Part shown: piece after piece, positions 51,201-62,643 of the stretch | Position numbering within the stretch: the stretch's first letter is position 1 | Layout of the letters: the number at the start of each line of letters is the position of its first letter | NCBI GenBank assembly: GCA_023055505.1 | Contig: JALIRH010000002.1 | Location: 39,777,233-39,841,232 of the forward strand | Reading direction: 5' to 3' | Length of the DNA stretch: 64,000 bases | Origin: Callipepla californica brunnescens | Taxonomy: Eukaryota > Chordata > Aves > Galliformes > Odontophoridae | Notes under the pieces: model-generated | Told to the model about the DNA's origin: nothing | Seen by the model: only the letters and a program-made list of their open reading frames with translations | Database searches by the model: none | Made by a program: the position numbers and the translations under genes

Positions 51201-53189
51201 CAGCACCAAACTGGATATCAATGCTAGAAGTTTACCATCAGGTACCAACTTTGTTAGTGAAGCACACATGAAATTTGGAGGGATAAAATGTGTTGCCGTA
51301 CAGAACATGATGGCTACTTTGACAGAAGAGTTCTGCTTAGCAAACCTTATTTCAGTAGCTGTACTAGACTGACGGGGAGTGCTCAGACTTCATGTAATTG
51401 AAACAGCATGTCCCGTGGAGCCATGTTTTCTGTTTTACCACTATTATGCCTGGAGTGGAATGGTCAACCACTTACTTAGTCTCCATATATGTGAATACAT
51501 TTCTGGTGGGAAAAAAAAATAACCTAGCATTTAAATTGCGCTGTTAAAAAATAAATAAAAGATTACTCTAAAGGAATAGCAAGGAATAAATAACTTGACA
51601 GTTAATTCAGTTTCTAGGGCAGAGCTCAATGGCTGGAATGATTTATACTTTCAATTTGGGCTCTTCATCTAGTTTAGTTTTTGTAAAGCAAAATGGGGAC
51701 TATTTCTCAGAGAGGAGTATTTCATCTTATGCTCTACCTTTTTCCAAACCATTTCAAGATTTCAAAATTCCTTTTCTATTCTTTGATTGCAACTTCTTTC
51801 TTGAGTAGTTTACGTATGTGCCTAATGGCTCTGAAAAGAGACTTCGCTTTTATCGTGGCAGTCAAAGAAAGTTGTACAAACTCCATTGCAGGTTATACAA
51901 GTTCTTCATGCAGACTTGATTTTCTTAATAGCTGGAGGACAATATGTGTTAGATGACAGGAGCAAAGACTATTGCTGAAAGCAGTGACAGTTCGTCTTTA
52001 AATAAAAGCTGTGTGGAGATTTTTTGTGGTTGTGTTTGAAGATGTGACATGGGCAATGTGGGAAAAATTTCACCATCACAGTTAGTGGTTTGCATTTTCT
52101 ATAATTTACTGGAGGACATAAGTCTTCAAAAATCATTCTGCAATTGCTAAATATATTCCTAGGCAGGCAGTAAGTAGTAAAAATAATTTATTTAGTTTAA
52201 TAAAATTGAGGAAAAAAAAAATAAAATAAAATAATAAAATATTTTCTCCCAGAAGTGTACAGGCAAGGCATTTGTTCAGTCTGTGACTTTGTTTTCCCAG
52301 TAACATTTTGGAGTTTCAATAACTTGGCTCTTGAGTAAGTTCAATTAGCTATCTAATTGCAAAAATGATATATGATGGCAGATGTAGCTTTATTTAGTAT
52401 TGTGACTATACTTTAGTCCTGACAGTCTTCAATTTACTTCATCTCTTTAGGTGATTTATCTTGACTATGGTTCTGCCAAAATTATTTTTGGGGCCAAAGT
52501 GCTAATAGAAAAGATTGTCACTTTAAAATATTTAAATGATTTTTCCTGACGGTGACACCACAAAGGTACCTTTTTAACCAGTACATTATTGGTTCAATTT
52601 TTCATAGATCTACACCTTACTCAGCCATTCACACCAGTGCAAAGTGTAAAATGTTTTTTCATGGAAGCAAAACTTCCATTTCAATTAAGTGGAAATTGCT
52701 ACATATCCACAACAGAAATGGTCAGTCTGCAGACTCATTTTGATTCCAGAATGCTTTCATTATTTAAAAAGTTTTCTGCCATTTTACTCAAGTTACTCAA
52801 TTAACCTGAAATCTTTAAAAACCTTTTGAGTAGCTTCTAAGCTGCTATTGTTCAAAATAGTTCCACTCCATTGAACAACACTAGTTTAGAAAATATTTTT
52901 TTGTCTATTTTGGATTACCTTTATTTGGGCAATTTTTGCAGAAATTTCCATAGAATGGACCACTTTTTTCTAAGGCTTTAGGACTTTGCTGAATCTACCA
53001 AGTACATCCCTGTCAATAGTATGTTTTACCTGAGGAAATGTTTTCCTAAGTCAGAATAATTCCTGTGGTTTTCATGGCTCCCTGTTCTACATCATTGCAG
53101 GAGAGAGTCAATGCAGTTCCACTAGGGCCAGGACCAACTATATATCTGTGTATTTCAAGCATGGTTTGTCCTTTTTCTTCCTGACAACC
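48235..53189. other. Downstream intron, nothing recognised
   Basis: About 5 kb of AT-rich DNA without a supported exon or interspersed repeat. A perfect 16-base palindrome lies at 50411-50426 in a slightly GC-richer patch, and an AAAAT-type run lies near 52211-52242. Confidence 0.55.
50411..50426. repeat. Perfect 16-base palindrome
   Basis: The sequence ctcacgttaacgtgag reads the same on both strands and contains two CpGs and a central GTTAAC. It may be a dimer binding site; no partner feature is visible. Confidence 0.9.
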
Positions 53190-53490
53190 AATCATTCTTA
53201 ACTTGCTTCTTATCTGTCAGATGGTAGTCAATTTAAGTACATATTTTGTTCTCTAACTTATTAACACAGGTGTGTTATGGTGTCCCCCGGGGCTGATGCT
53301 CTTCAAAATCTATGTCTTCTCTTTATTTTTCTCAGTTATTGGTTGAGTTATCACCATTTACGCTGATTACACTCAGTTGTATCTTTTTTGCCTGCTGATT
53401 TCACTTTAGCAGTCTTGCTGTTTCTGCCTTATCTTGGAGACATATGGGGTTGGATGACAGATAACTTTTCTTAAGGAGGCATAGCTACAT
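53190..53490 (+). mobile_element. Ancient LINE-2-like reverse-transcriptase fossil
   Basis: Broken but ordered reverse-transcriptase motifs are legible on the plus strand. They are SYLSDGSQF at 53208-53234, GVPRG at 53279-53293, LFKIYV at 53299-53316, YADYTQLYL from 53359 and GDIWGWMTDNF ending at 53468. Their order and spacing match the finger-palm region of LINE-2/CR1-clade enzymes, where the catalytic motif is normally YADD; here the second Asp is Tyr. At least two frameshifts and an internal stop separate the motifs. Wording around YADDTQLYL and the WM..NF block fits L2 better than the bird CR1 copies in this window. It is dead and old. The ends of the insertion are not visible. Confidence 0.82.
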
Positions 53491-55736
53491 ACCTTTTAAT
53501 TAGTTCTAACCTTTTGTATTTAGTCACACTTATTCACAGTAAACACAATTTTGAAGTCAAATTGTGCTTGTTTTATTATTCATTTATAAAATATTTCTTT
53601 TGCACAGTTAAAGGAGAATTGAGATCAGCAAGATACCTATTTTCGTCTCTTCTCATGGAGTTTGAATGGAAAAATTTTTTACCTGTCCAATAGTTTTCTC
53701 AATAAATGTGGAAATCATCATCCAATATTTTCTAAAAATATGTAGCTTTCCTCTCAAATGAATTTCAAATTGCAATACCTGACATTTTTAAAAATATAAT
53801 CTCAAATTTTATTTCAATATTTAAAGTAATTTTTTCTGTAGATTTTTGTTTATTCAGTTGGTGATTCTCACCAGATTTGTGAAGCAACCTCCAAAATTTT
53901 TGAATTTACTTATTGTGTAGGTGTAGTGGCAAAAAAAAACAACTGCCATGAGATAGACACAAAAGTGTTTATAAATATATTCTATTGCTGTATCATGAGA
54001 GGGACTCTTCTAGTGAGACAGGGAAAAGTAATCTCAAAGTAAACCTAATTCCAAAATATAGTTAGACTCTGCTTGATCTTCCTTGTATCATCTTCACAAT
54101 TTGTAATTTTACTTATGACATAGCCATATTCTGATGTCTTTACTCTGACATTACTTCCTTTTCACTTTTGCACTCTTTGTATCCTTTCACACAACTGTTG
54201 CATTTAGATTTCTGTGCCACTTACACATTAGAGCATCAGGCTTTTTTTGCTCCACATAAATTCTGTTTTTCAAAGCATTGTGCCTAAAGATTGTTATAAC
54301 CTCAAACATTTCCTGGCATGCAAGGCATGCCCAGAGGTGCCCCAACTGGCCACCTCTTTCATGGCTTCACTTGAAAGTTTGAGTAGATTAATTAAATGGA
54401 ATATATATGAAATCACTTATAACATGACTGGCACCTAAAAGCTATAGTGTATAGCAGGTAGAAGACAAACAGAACATTTCTGTTTACAGAAACCAAAATA
54501 ATCTCCTGAAGGATAGCTCTGCTGATTTCCTGTTAGTGATGGAGATTAGAAGATGATCTGTGCCAACTAACGTATTTCTTTTTCTCAAATTTTCTCATAT
54601 TTTTAATATTAATCTGAGCACAATTCAGAATTATTGTGTTGATGAACTATTGAGTTTGCTTGGCGGTGTACATTTTTAATTTTCAATTTTATTTAATTTT
54701 TTTGTAGAAATTCATTGCAGTATTTTGAGTAATAAAAATAATAACCTAACAGAAAATGGAACAGTGATGACATCTAATCAAGATTTATTTTTAAAATTAA
54801 TTTTACTGAAATGTATTACATTTCTTCAGTATTCACCACCACTTCCTGAATTCTATCCTCATATATTACCAGATAATCATTGTCCGTATTCTTATACTTT
54901 CTGACTTCCAAATACAGAATTGCTATAATAATTTAAAACATGCTGACAAACAGAAATGTATGGATAATTTGTGGGTTGTTTTTTTTTTTGTTTTGTTTTT
55001 TTTACTATTCAAGCACAAGATTACAGGATTAAAAATGTTTTACAGGTAACTTACTATATCATCCAACTTTTGAGAGCTGGTGAGATGGCTAGACAATTTC
55101 TCATTGAGAAAAATGATTCTTCCATTTAAAAAATAGAATCCAGAAGTGTAGTCTTTGCATTCATTCCACTTGCAACACTGATAAGTGTAAAAGACAAAGA
55201 CACAACATTCCAGTCACATCTGTAGAACTGGCAAATCGTATTTCTTCTGCTTTCATTATCAGCAGGGCAACTCAAACTGCAAGAAGATCAAAACTGTGTG
55301 ACTTCCAGCTTCTTAAAATTTGGTCCACCGAGTCATGTCACTCCTACAGCAGCCTTTAAACCTCAGATTTTTTTCTGTATCTCCTGGCAGAGTTATTCAG
55401 AAATTTAGTTTAAAACTTGACCAAATAAAAACACTGGATCATGTATTGTGAAGTTTTTAAATAACATTGAAGTTGTCATGCATGATGCCTTTCCCAGAAT
55501 CTGATGACTACTGGATTTCTTACTCTCAGAGTACATCAATTTTACATATGGAATTAAATAACTACAATCTGTATTGAAACGCTTAAGCGAAATATGCTAA
55601 ATTAAGTTTAAAGAAATAATTTTTACCTTGCCATTTCTAAATGGAATATCTTGGTTTTGCACTTAAAATTCTCTTAACATCAAGCATTTGAGCACAGAAC
55701 CTAAATTCTGGATAAGCTGTAATAAATAAATAAGAA
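53491..55736. other. Intron, nothing further recognised
   Basis: AT-rich DNA with an interrupted T run near 54979-55001. The left edge may still contain decayed LINE-2 sequence, but I cannot read it with confidence. Confidence 0.5.
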
Positions 55737-55793
55737 GAATCACAGAATTCCCGAGTTGGAAGAGACTCAAAGAAAGTACTGAGTCCTATTCTG
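55737..55793 (-). mobile_element. Tiny CR1 3'-end fragment, minus
   Basis: About 57 bases match only the extreme CR1 3' end in inverted orientation (agaatcacagaattcccgagttggaagagac). It is a severely truncated insertion or a remnant. Confidence 0.75.
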
Positions 55794-56344
55794 GCTAATT
55801 GAATTAAATATTTACTCATTCAAAATATTTAAATTTATAAATAAATATATTTTAATGGATCCAATAAAAAGAAGTTCTCAGCAAATTTCATAGTATGGAA
55901 TGCCCCTACAGTTCAGGGGAGTCTTTCTTATTACATGAAGATTTATTGATGTGGTTCAAACAGCAGTAACTGAGAATACAGCAGTAATTAAGTTTTTTCT
56001 TCCTTCCTAGTAAAATGTATAGGAATCTTTGATGCTCTTTGCTGAGCTTTGCTGTCTTGTTTTGAGTAGGTGTGCTATTAATATCTGAGAGAATATAGGG
56101 AAGCACATAACACATAACCAAAATCTCCTTAAAGCTTTTTATTTAGTTTTGCAGAAAGTTGGTTTGTTGTTTTTTTGTTTTTTTTTTCAGAGAAGACTAA
56201 CTTTTTCTTATCAATAATGTCTTTTTTTCCCTCTTTTTTTTCCTAATTTACGTTATTGTCTTGATTTGGAGCAATAGTGCTGAACAGCAGGAAAGACAGT
56301 TTTCTTACAGAGCACTGTCTTAATAAGAGAAAACATTCTTTCAG

Positions 56345-57137
56345 TATAGGTTGGATCAATGGGCTGCGGCCAATTGTTTGAGCATTAATGAGACCAAGTG
56401 CCAGATCCTGCATTTCAGTCACAACAGCCTCATGACTCACTACAGGCTTGGGGTGGAATGGCTGAGAAGCTGCACAGAGGAAAAGGATCTTGGGGTATTA
56501 GTCAACAGCCAGCTGAATATGAGTCAGCAGTGTACCCAATTGGTCAAGAAGATCAAAGATACCTTGGCTTCTGTCAGAAATAGTGCACTTAGTTAGCAGG
56601 ACTAGGGGTCGTAATCATTCCCCTGTACTCAATTCTGGTGAGGCCATAACTTGTTGTATTCTGTTTTGGGCCCCTCAGTGTAAGTAAGACAGTGAGGCCC
56701 TGGAATGTGTCCAGAGAAGGGCAACAAATCTGTAAAGGACCTGGACCACAAGTCTTATGGGGAGTGGCTCAGGGAGCTGGGATTATTCAGTCTGGAGAAG
56801 ACCATGCTCAGGGGAGACCTTATTGCTCTCTACTACTCCATGGTAGGAGTTTGTAGCAAGGTGGGGGTCGGCCTCTCCTCACAAGTAACAGCAACAGGAT
56901 TGAGAGGGAATGGCCTTACACTGTGCCCCTGCCAGGGGAGGTTCAGGTTGGATACTGGGAAAAAAGTATTCTCAGAAAGAGTGGTTAGACATAGGAACAG
57001 GCTGACAGGTGGAGTCATCACTGCTGGAGGTGTTCAAGAAATGTGGGTTAGGGAGCATAATGGGGATGGGTTGACAGTCAGAGATTATCTAGATTTTGGT
57101 GGTCTTTTTCAGCTTTAATGATTCTGTGATTCTGTGA
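56345..57137 (+). mobile_element. CR1 LINE, longest copy, plus orientation
   Basis: This plus-strand CR1 is about 790 bases long and is the most complete in the window. The frame at 56351-56596 gives the C-terminal reverse-transcriptase region (WAAANCLSINETKCQ, then SQLNMSQQC). It then meets stops in the segment that should read on into the conserved end of the ORF. The 3' UTR follows, with the stretch around gagtggctcagggagctggg, and the copy closes with a clean terminal repeat (tgattctgtgattctgtga) at 57137. The 5' end is truncated inside the ORF. Internal stops show that it is inactive. Confidence 0.94.
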
Positions 57138-58457
57138 ATGTATTATATGTTTCTACCAGCTAAACTGATAGATATAAATAGAGGAAGAGAGGAAAGAGAT
57201 GTTTACATTGTACCATTCAAACAAAATGCTGTGTTTCTGAGGCACTTTTGCTTACATAACCATACATATTCGGATGCTGGATTCAAGCTTAATGCAAAGT
57301 CATAATTAATACTGAGGAGAATTATGATGGTTCTGCATCACAGAAACCTCTCTTTTGAGATTTTGGCCCATACAGACAAACCACTCAAAGGTAATATGGA
57401 TCACAAGATTCCTTTTATAAGCAAAATTGGTATGACTATGTATGTACTTGTCTACTGAAAAGCAATGGTAATTTTGAACAACAGGAGAATGCAGCAATGA
57501 GCCAACAAGTGAGGTGATTATTCAGTTGTTATGTGTCAAAAAGAAAAGGAAGTGAGACTTTGTAGATTTTCTTCTCCAGCAATTGACAGAAGCCTTCAGT
57601 GTATAATTAAGAAAAGTCAAATAAAGTCTATTTTCAGGAAGACAAGATTAAGGATAGAATTTATGAAGTTATAATGTTGCCAAATGAGCAAATGCTTAGC
57701 TCTGGGTTTATAAGTAATACCCAAGAAAATAAATTTCTTTATCCAGTACAGTGAGTAAAGAAATGACAGAGAAATGACATTTTAAATTAATGATTCAACC
57801 TTGCAACATCACTTTGGGCTATCCGATGTTGAGTAACCTCCTTCTACTCATTTTAAACATATATCAAAACACAGGTTTAATGATGAACTGTTTACATGTT
57901 GAAAGCTCCTTTTTGGCAGCTCTTCTGTTTTTGTCGTTACCTGAATTAATTATGGTAGTTCAGAACATCTCTAGTAAACATGCTGATATATCATAGATTA
58001 TAAACTCGTCTGCTGAACTCTTAACCATCGTTGCAAAGTAGATTATTTTATTTAAAGACAGCGGTTTAAAAATTTAGACATTTAATTTAATTATCCTCTC
58101 CCAGAAGTACAAGAAGAAATCAGAGTCCTAGTGTGAATAGCATTATACTTGTATAAGAAAACTTACAGGAGCATTTTTGCCTCAAACTCAATAATTTTAG
58201 TTATAATCACTAACTATGTTTTTGTTTTACAGAAACAGTATGATTTGGAAAAAGAATAAAATTGCTTTTAAAGTACAAAAATAATTATGAACCACTTGAA
58301 ATGTAATGTCTGTATTTTATTTCTCATCAGAATTCATTAGTGTGTAACATCAATAATTTAGCCCATCATTTGCCAACACTGACTTGGCTCAGTAGTTCAA
58401 TCATGTAACCCTGTAAACTCACTTTCCATTAAAATGAATGTTGCTGACAAAGGATAA

Positions 58458-58502
58458 CTAAAGAGATACTTCATTTATTAGCTAAAGAGATACTTCATTT
58501 AT
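58458..58502. repeat. Exact 21-base tandem duplication
   Basis: A 21-base unit beginning ctaaagagatacttc occurs at 58458-58478 and again, without a mismatch, at 58482-58502, with a 3-base spacer. Absence of divergence suggests a recent slippage event. Confidence 0.93.
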
Positions 58503-59050
58503 CAACATTTTTAAATTAGGAGTTTGGGACCACAGACACTTAGCTGGATAAATGATTCAAAGGAATCTTTGCATTAGGCCTGAAGATGTTTGTAGAATCA
58601 AATACAGTGTTATCCAGAATTATAACTGCCTTTCATTTATGTTACATGTAATTCACAGTATACTTATTCCAGAAACCAACAGAGCCACCTGCAGAGAATC
58701 AAATGACCTACCAGAATGTAATCCTGACTGTCATGTACGGAAATTATAAAATGTGTAATAGTTATCCCATATTTTGATTGACTCAATCAAGCATTTCCCA
58801 CAGAAAAAAATCCTACAATGAACTTCTTGCAACATGCACTATAATCTCCCAAAGTTGCATCTGATATATTAAATAATTTACATTATTTTACCACAAACAG
58901 CATCCTCAAAAGCACTCCTTATCTTCTCCGTAGACATCCTTTAAAAACATTCAAGTTTCAAATACCATGTTATCCGCATGTTGCTACTCCAGCCTTTTTT
59001 ACCTGAATACCAGTTTCATTTTCTAAACTTAAGTCTCTTTTGTATTGTCT

Positions 59051-59073
59051 TTTTGTTTGTTTGTTTGTTTGTT
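59051..59073. repeat. (GTTT)n microsatellite
   Basis: About five to six TTTG units lie 80-100 bases upstream of the CR1 inverted-repeat structure. Confidence 0.9.
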
Positions 59074-59118
59074 GCTGGCTTATATACATACCTGAAGTGT
59101 GTGCGGACAAAAATCTCT

Positions 59119-59228
59119 CAGGTATGTCTTCTGACTGCACCTCTCTGGGAAGATGGAGCATCCACCGCATCTCTGGTCAACCTGTTCTGGTGAGGCACTG
59201 GAATAGGTTGCCCAGAGATGTAGTGGAT
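59119..59228. repeat. Inverted CR1 segment forming a 33-base hairpin
   Basis: Arm 59160-59192 is the reverse complement of arm 59196-59228 at 27 of 33 positions, with a 3-base spacer. Arm two belongs to the plus-strand CR1 that continues to 59378. Arm one is the same CR1 segment in minus orientation and probably extends, less clearly, to about 59119. The arrangement looks like a 5' inversion made during reverse transcription or integration. Confidence 0.75.
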
Positions 59229-59378
59229 ATTTCATACCTGGAAACTTTCAAGGCCAGGTTGGACCAGGCTCTGAGCAGCCTGATGTAACTGTTGATGTCC
59301 CTGCTCATTGCAGGGCAGCTGGGCTAGATGACCTTTAAAGTTGCTTTCCAACTCTAAGGATTCTGTGATTCTATGACG
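59193..59378 (+). mobile_element. CR1 LINE 3' end, plus orientation
   Basis: This CR1 3' fragment starts with the gaggcactggaataggttg segment, passes through aaggccaggttggaccaggc and agctgggctagatgaccttt, and ends with the terminal repeat (ggattctgtgattctatgac). It resembles the copy at 27515-28190. Its 5' end is fused to an inverted copy of itself. A 158-codon minus-strand ORF that runs through it is a shadow of the repeat. Confidence 0.93.
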
Positions 59379-59890
59379 CTGAGACACATTGAGAAACCAG
59401 ATTCTTTGTGAGGACAGATCAGCAAGCGTCTGTTGCAGGACCAACAACACAGGCCTGTCATCTGACATCAGACAGATGCTGCTGGTGGGACAGAAGGAAC
59501 CAGTTAAGGCCGTAAGCAGAAAGCAAACAAAGATGTTACAATGCCACTTAGTTGCAAGCCATGACAATACTGTCCATTCCCCTTTTCTTTGCACTGGTGA
59601 TGTGCTTAACCTAGAGGCAAGAGCCGCTCCTTCTTTTAAACAGTGTTCCAAGCACGGAGCACTGCAATCCCTGTGCTCACAGGCTGAAGTAATGCACTCC
59701 TGTGACACTCCAGGCTGAGAAGTGAGGGATTGAGTTTAGGTCTTTGCTTCCAACCCTTCTCATAAGTATTTTTCAAAAAGAAATGAGGTATTTTCTCTGA
59801 GCCTCAGTGCTGTGATAGCAGAGCAGAAGCCTGAGAGATGAAGACACTGTTACCTGGTTCAGGGGGCAGAGAAGATCTGCATAAGAAATT

Positions 59891-59907
59891 AAAAAAAAAA
59901 AAAAAAA
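59891..59907. repeat. Poly-A run (17 bases)
   Basis: An uninterrupted A run in non-coding DNA. Confidence 0.95.
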
Positions 59908-62619
59908 GCTTTTATATTTGTGGCAAAGGATGGGACTGTGAAAGATTATGCCTTAGAGAACTACTCAGTTCACAAAAATAATTTTGAAGAAAATGAGAAC
60001 AAAAGCAGTTCTCTTTTAAACCAGTTAGAGCCGTATATCTCACCCTGCATGCAGTGTGCTGCTGCAGGTGTACACAGTCTGTACCAGCAATTGACTCAGC
60101 ATTGGTTATGGTTCTCCTCCTGGCTATGGGGCAAAAAGTTGAGTAGAAGGCTCAGGAAGAGCAGTTTAATTCTTATATTTAAGTCTCCTCTAAAACTGTG
60201 ATGGGTCACAGCTTTTTCACTGAGTTGCTTTAGCGTGCCAGCTTGTCACACTTCTATCGCAGAGTTTTAGTGGAGCATTTAAATTATCTATAATAACCCC
60301 AGAAAATCCCTCTTTTTACTTGGCACAGATTTTTAAAGCTACCAGTTTTAGTTTTATTATAATTTCTAAAATAAGAAAATGAAAGAGTGCACCAAACAAG
60401 AAAAATTTTAATGCTATGCTTCAATTAACCTTTAGGGACTAGAAAGCCATGCAAAATAGAATACATACTTGAATTTAATCCCATTGAAATCAATGATGAA
60501 GCATACACTGCCATTCTTGGATCCTCAGGATAATATACATCCTCTCACTATGTTGCTTTGCCTTTAAAATTACATTTTTTGTTTTAAAAGTGTTTTGTTA
60601 TAATTTCAGTGGCCTACAAAGATAAGAAAGGCACTGTAGTGAAAGACACTTTTGCTGTACTGGAGAAAAGGCAAGCTTCTGAACACCATTCTTAGTAGTA
60701 CCATTTCTTGTATATTTGATAAATATCTAGGACAGTACTGAGCATTGTTGTGTTCTTAGTTTTGATAGCATATTCATTGATAATATAATTATCATTCAGT
60801 TTAAAATGTTTATATATAATTGTGCAGCAAAGGCTTCCACCTATATTCTGATCATTTTTAGATCTTAATATCTTACTTAATTCAAGATAGTACTAATTCT
60901 CCACATTCAGTACTGACTCCTTTGACCTATACAGATGATGAGTCTACCCACTGCTGGTGTTACATTATTACATTTCTTTTCCATTTATTTCTCATTCTTT
61001 TTAATTCCTACTCCTTTCATCTTATCGTGTAAAGTCTAAAAGATAGGGAAAATTTAGAGGAGATGATGAAGAATATGATTTGATTAGATAGGTAGGATTA
61101 GCATTTGAGATTATAGAGCTAAAATGTGGTGATGAAGTCTTCTGAATTATCTTGCCGCTCCCCTTCGTGTTCTCTCATTTTCTCTCAAGGATAGAAAGCC
61201 AGCTGCCCTCTTTCTTCTGTTGATCATCAAAGATATTTGTTTTTCCTGTATATGAGCTATCATAATTTTTCACTGCTTTATTGTCACTCAGAACATATAT
61301 AATTCTGCAGCTCAGTCTGTAGTAGTCAGACAGTGTCAGCATCACCCCGACAGGTGCAGTAGTGCCCAGTAGCCATTCAGACTGAGAAGTCACGCACTTT
61401 TGCTTCTCCAGTATGACTTCTGCTTTACTAGGATCAGAAGTGTGTCTTCACTTAGGCCCCCATTCAATTTGGAATAATTAAAAAAAATTAGATAGACTTG
61501 TGTCTTGAAGTAGAAGTTTGCTATTCAGAATGAATCTAAAATAATATTTTGTTTCAACAAATTAGTGATGAATAGTTTTGGTGCCCAAATAATTTTTTCA
61601 GAAGTGGTAGAAGTCCGTGGGGTGTGTTTGGATTCCTTCTGAAGTAACACTTGCAGTTTTTTATCCTTCCTGCATGATGGAGAAAACTGACTTGGACACA
61701 ACTGTCTCTGGGGCATGATGGAAAAAAGCTGAGCTTTTTTTTCCTTGATTTTCCCCTTTTTTGCCATACTTCTTGACCTTGAATAAAGCAAAATGTCTTC
61801 CTGGGTGCTCCGTTGTATGAAAATGCTTTAAGGTCTCTTTTCAGAGACTATGAACGTATTTGCAGAGTTGTTTGTTATCTTGTAGCTACTTTGTAGGTTA
61901 ATGCAGAATCTTCCCTTCTTGACCTCCCACTTGTGCTTCAGAGAAAAGAGAAGATGAATTGTTATTAAAAAGGGGTCATTAGTAGAAGAATCAAGCTACC
62001 CGAGTTTAAAGTTTTGCTGTATTTCTGAAATAATGTCATACCTCCTTGCTGGCCCTCTGATATGTTAGGTAGAACAGTTGACAAATGGAAAGCTGGTAAG
62101 GGCTATTAAGGACTCAGGGCCTGAATTTGATAGTTTTCTGTGTTTTAAATCCATTAATTTCATTACAGTTACACCTAATTTACGTCTATGTGAAAACCAA
62201 GCATTAAGTTTGCCTTGTATTTTTAGTCTTTATTTCTAATGATTTGCGAGCTACTAGCACATGATACTGTCAGCCTAATGGAGCAAATTGAAGATGAGTG
62301 ACCATATATTATGTCACTGTATATTTAAAATAAATGTTTTCAGTTTTTAAAATGAAATAATGAAAGTTTTTTCCTTGCAGCATTAATAAAGCATATGACT
62401 GTCATAAACTTAATTTACTTTTATAGGCACTGTAAAATGCAGCTTCGTTCTTAACAAATTGAACTTTTTTTAGGGAAAGGAGTGGAATGACCCAGTGTTT
62501 CACAAGTGTATAATGGAAATGGCAACAGGAATAAAGTGAAGCGTTTCCTCAGGAGCAACTATGCTAAAATTCAGACTGTCCCAATGAAACCTACAGCCTA
62601 ATTTGAAAATTTGTTTTGT

Positions 62620-62643
62620 ATGATTTACATCAATGTAAATCAT
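62620..62643. repeat. Perfect 11-base inverted repeat, 2-base spacer
   Basis: Arms atgatttacat (62620-62630) and atgtaaatcat (62633-62643) are exact reverse complements. Each arm contains ATGTAAAT, one base away from the POU octamer, so a dimeric POU/homeodomain site is possible. This is inference from motif likeness. Confidence 0.88.

Larger units (their letters stand above)
57138..59118. other. Intron, nothing recognised but a short duplication
   Basis: About 2 kb of AT-rich DNA without a supported exon or repeat family, apart from the tandem duplication at 58458-58502 and a GTTT run at 59051-59073. Confidence 0.55.

Noticed and set aside
58233..58259. Possible terminal exon of eight codons after a strong acceptor tttgttttacag
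   Set aside because: Too short to support by eye, and the AATAAA-like sequence overlaps the stop codon, which is not a normal arrangement.
59232..59708. A 158-codon minus-strand ORF, the longest in the window
   Set aside because: Its C-terminal part is antisense CR1, and the rest has no recognisable domain or splice signals.
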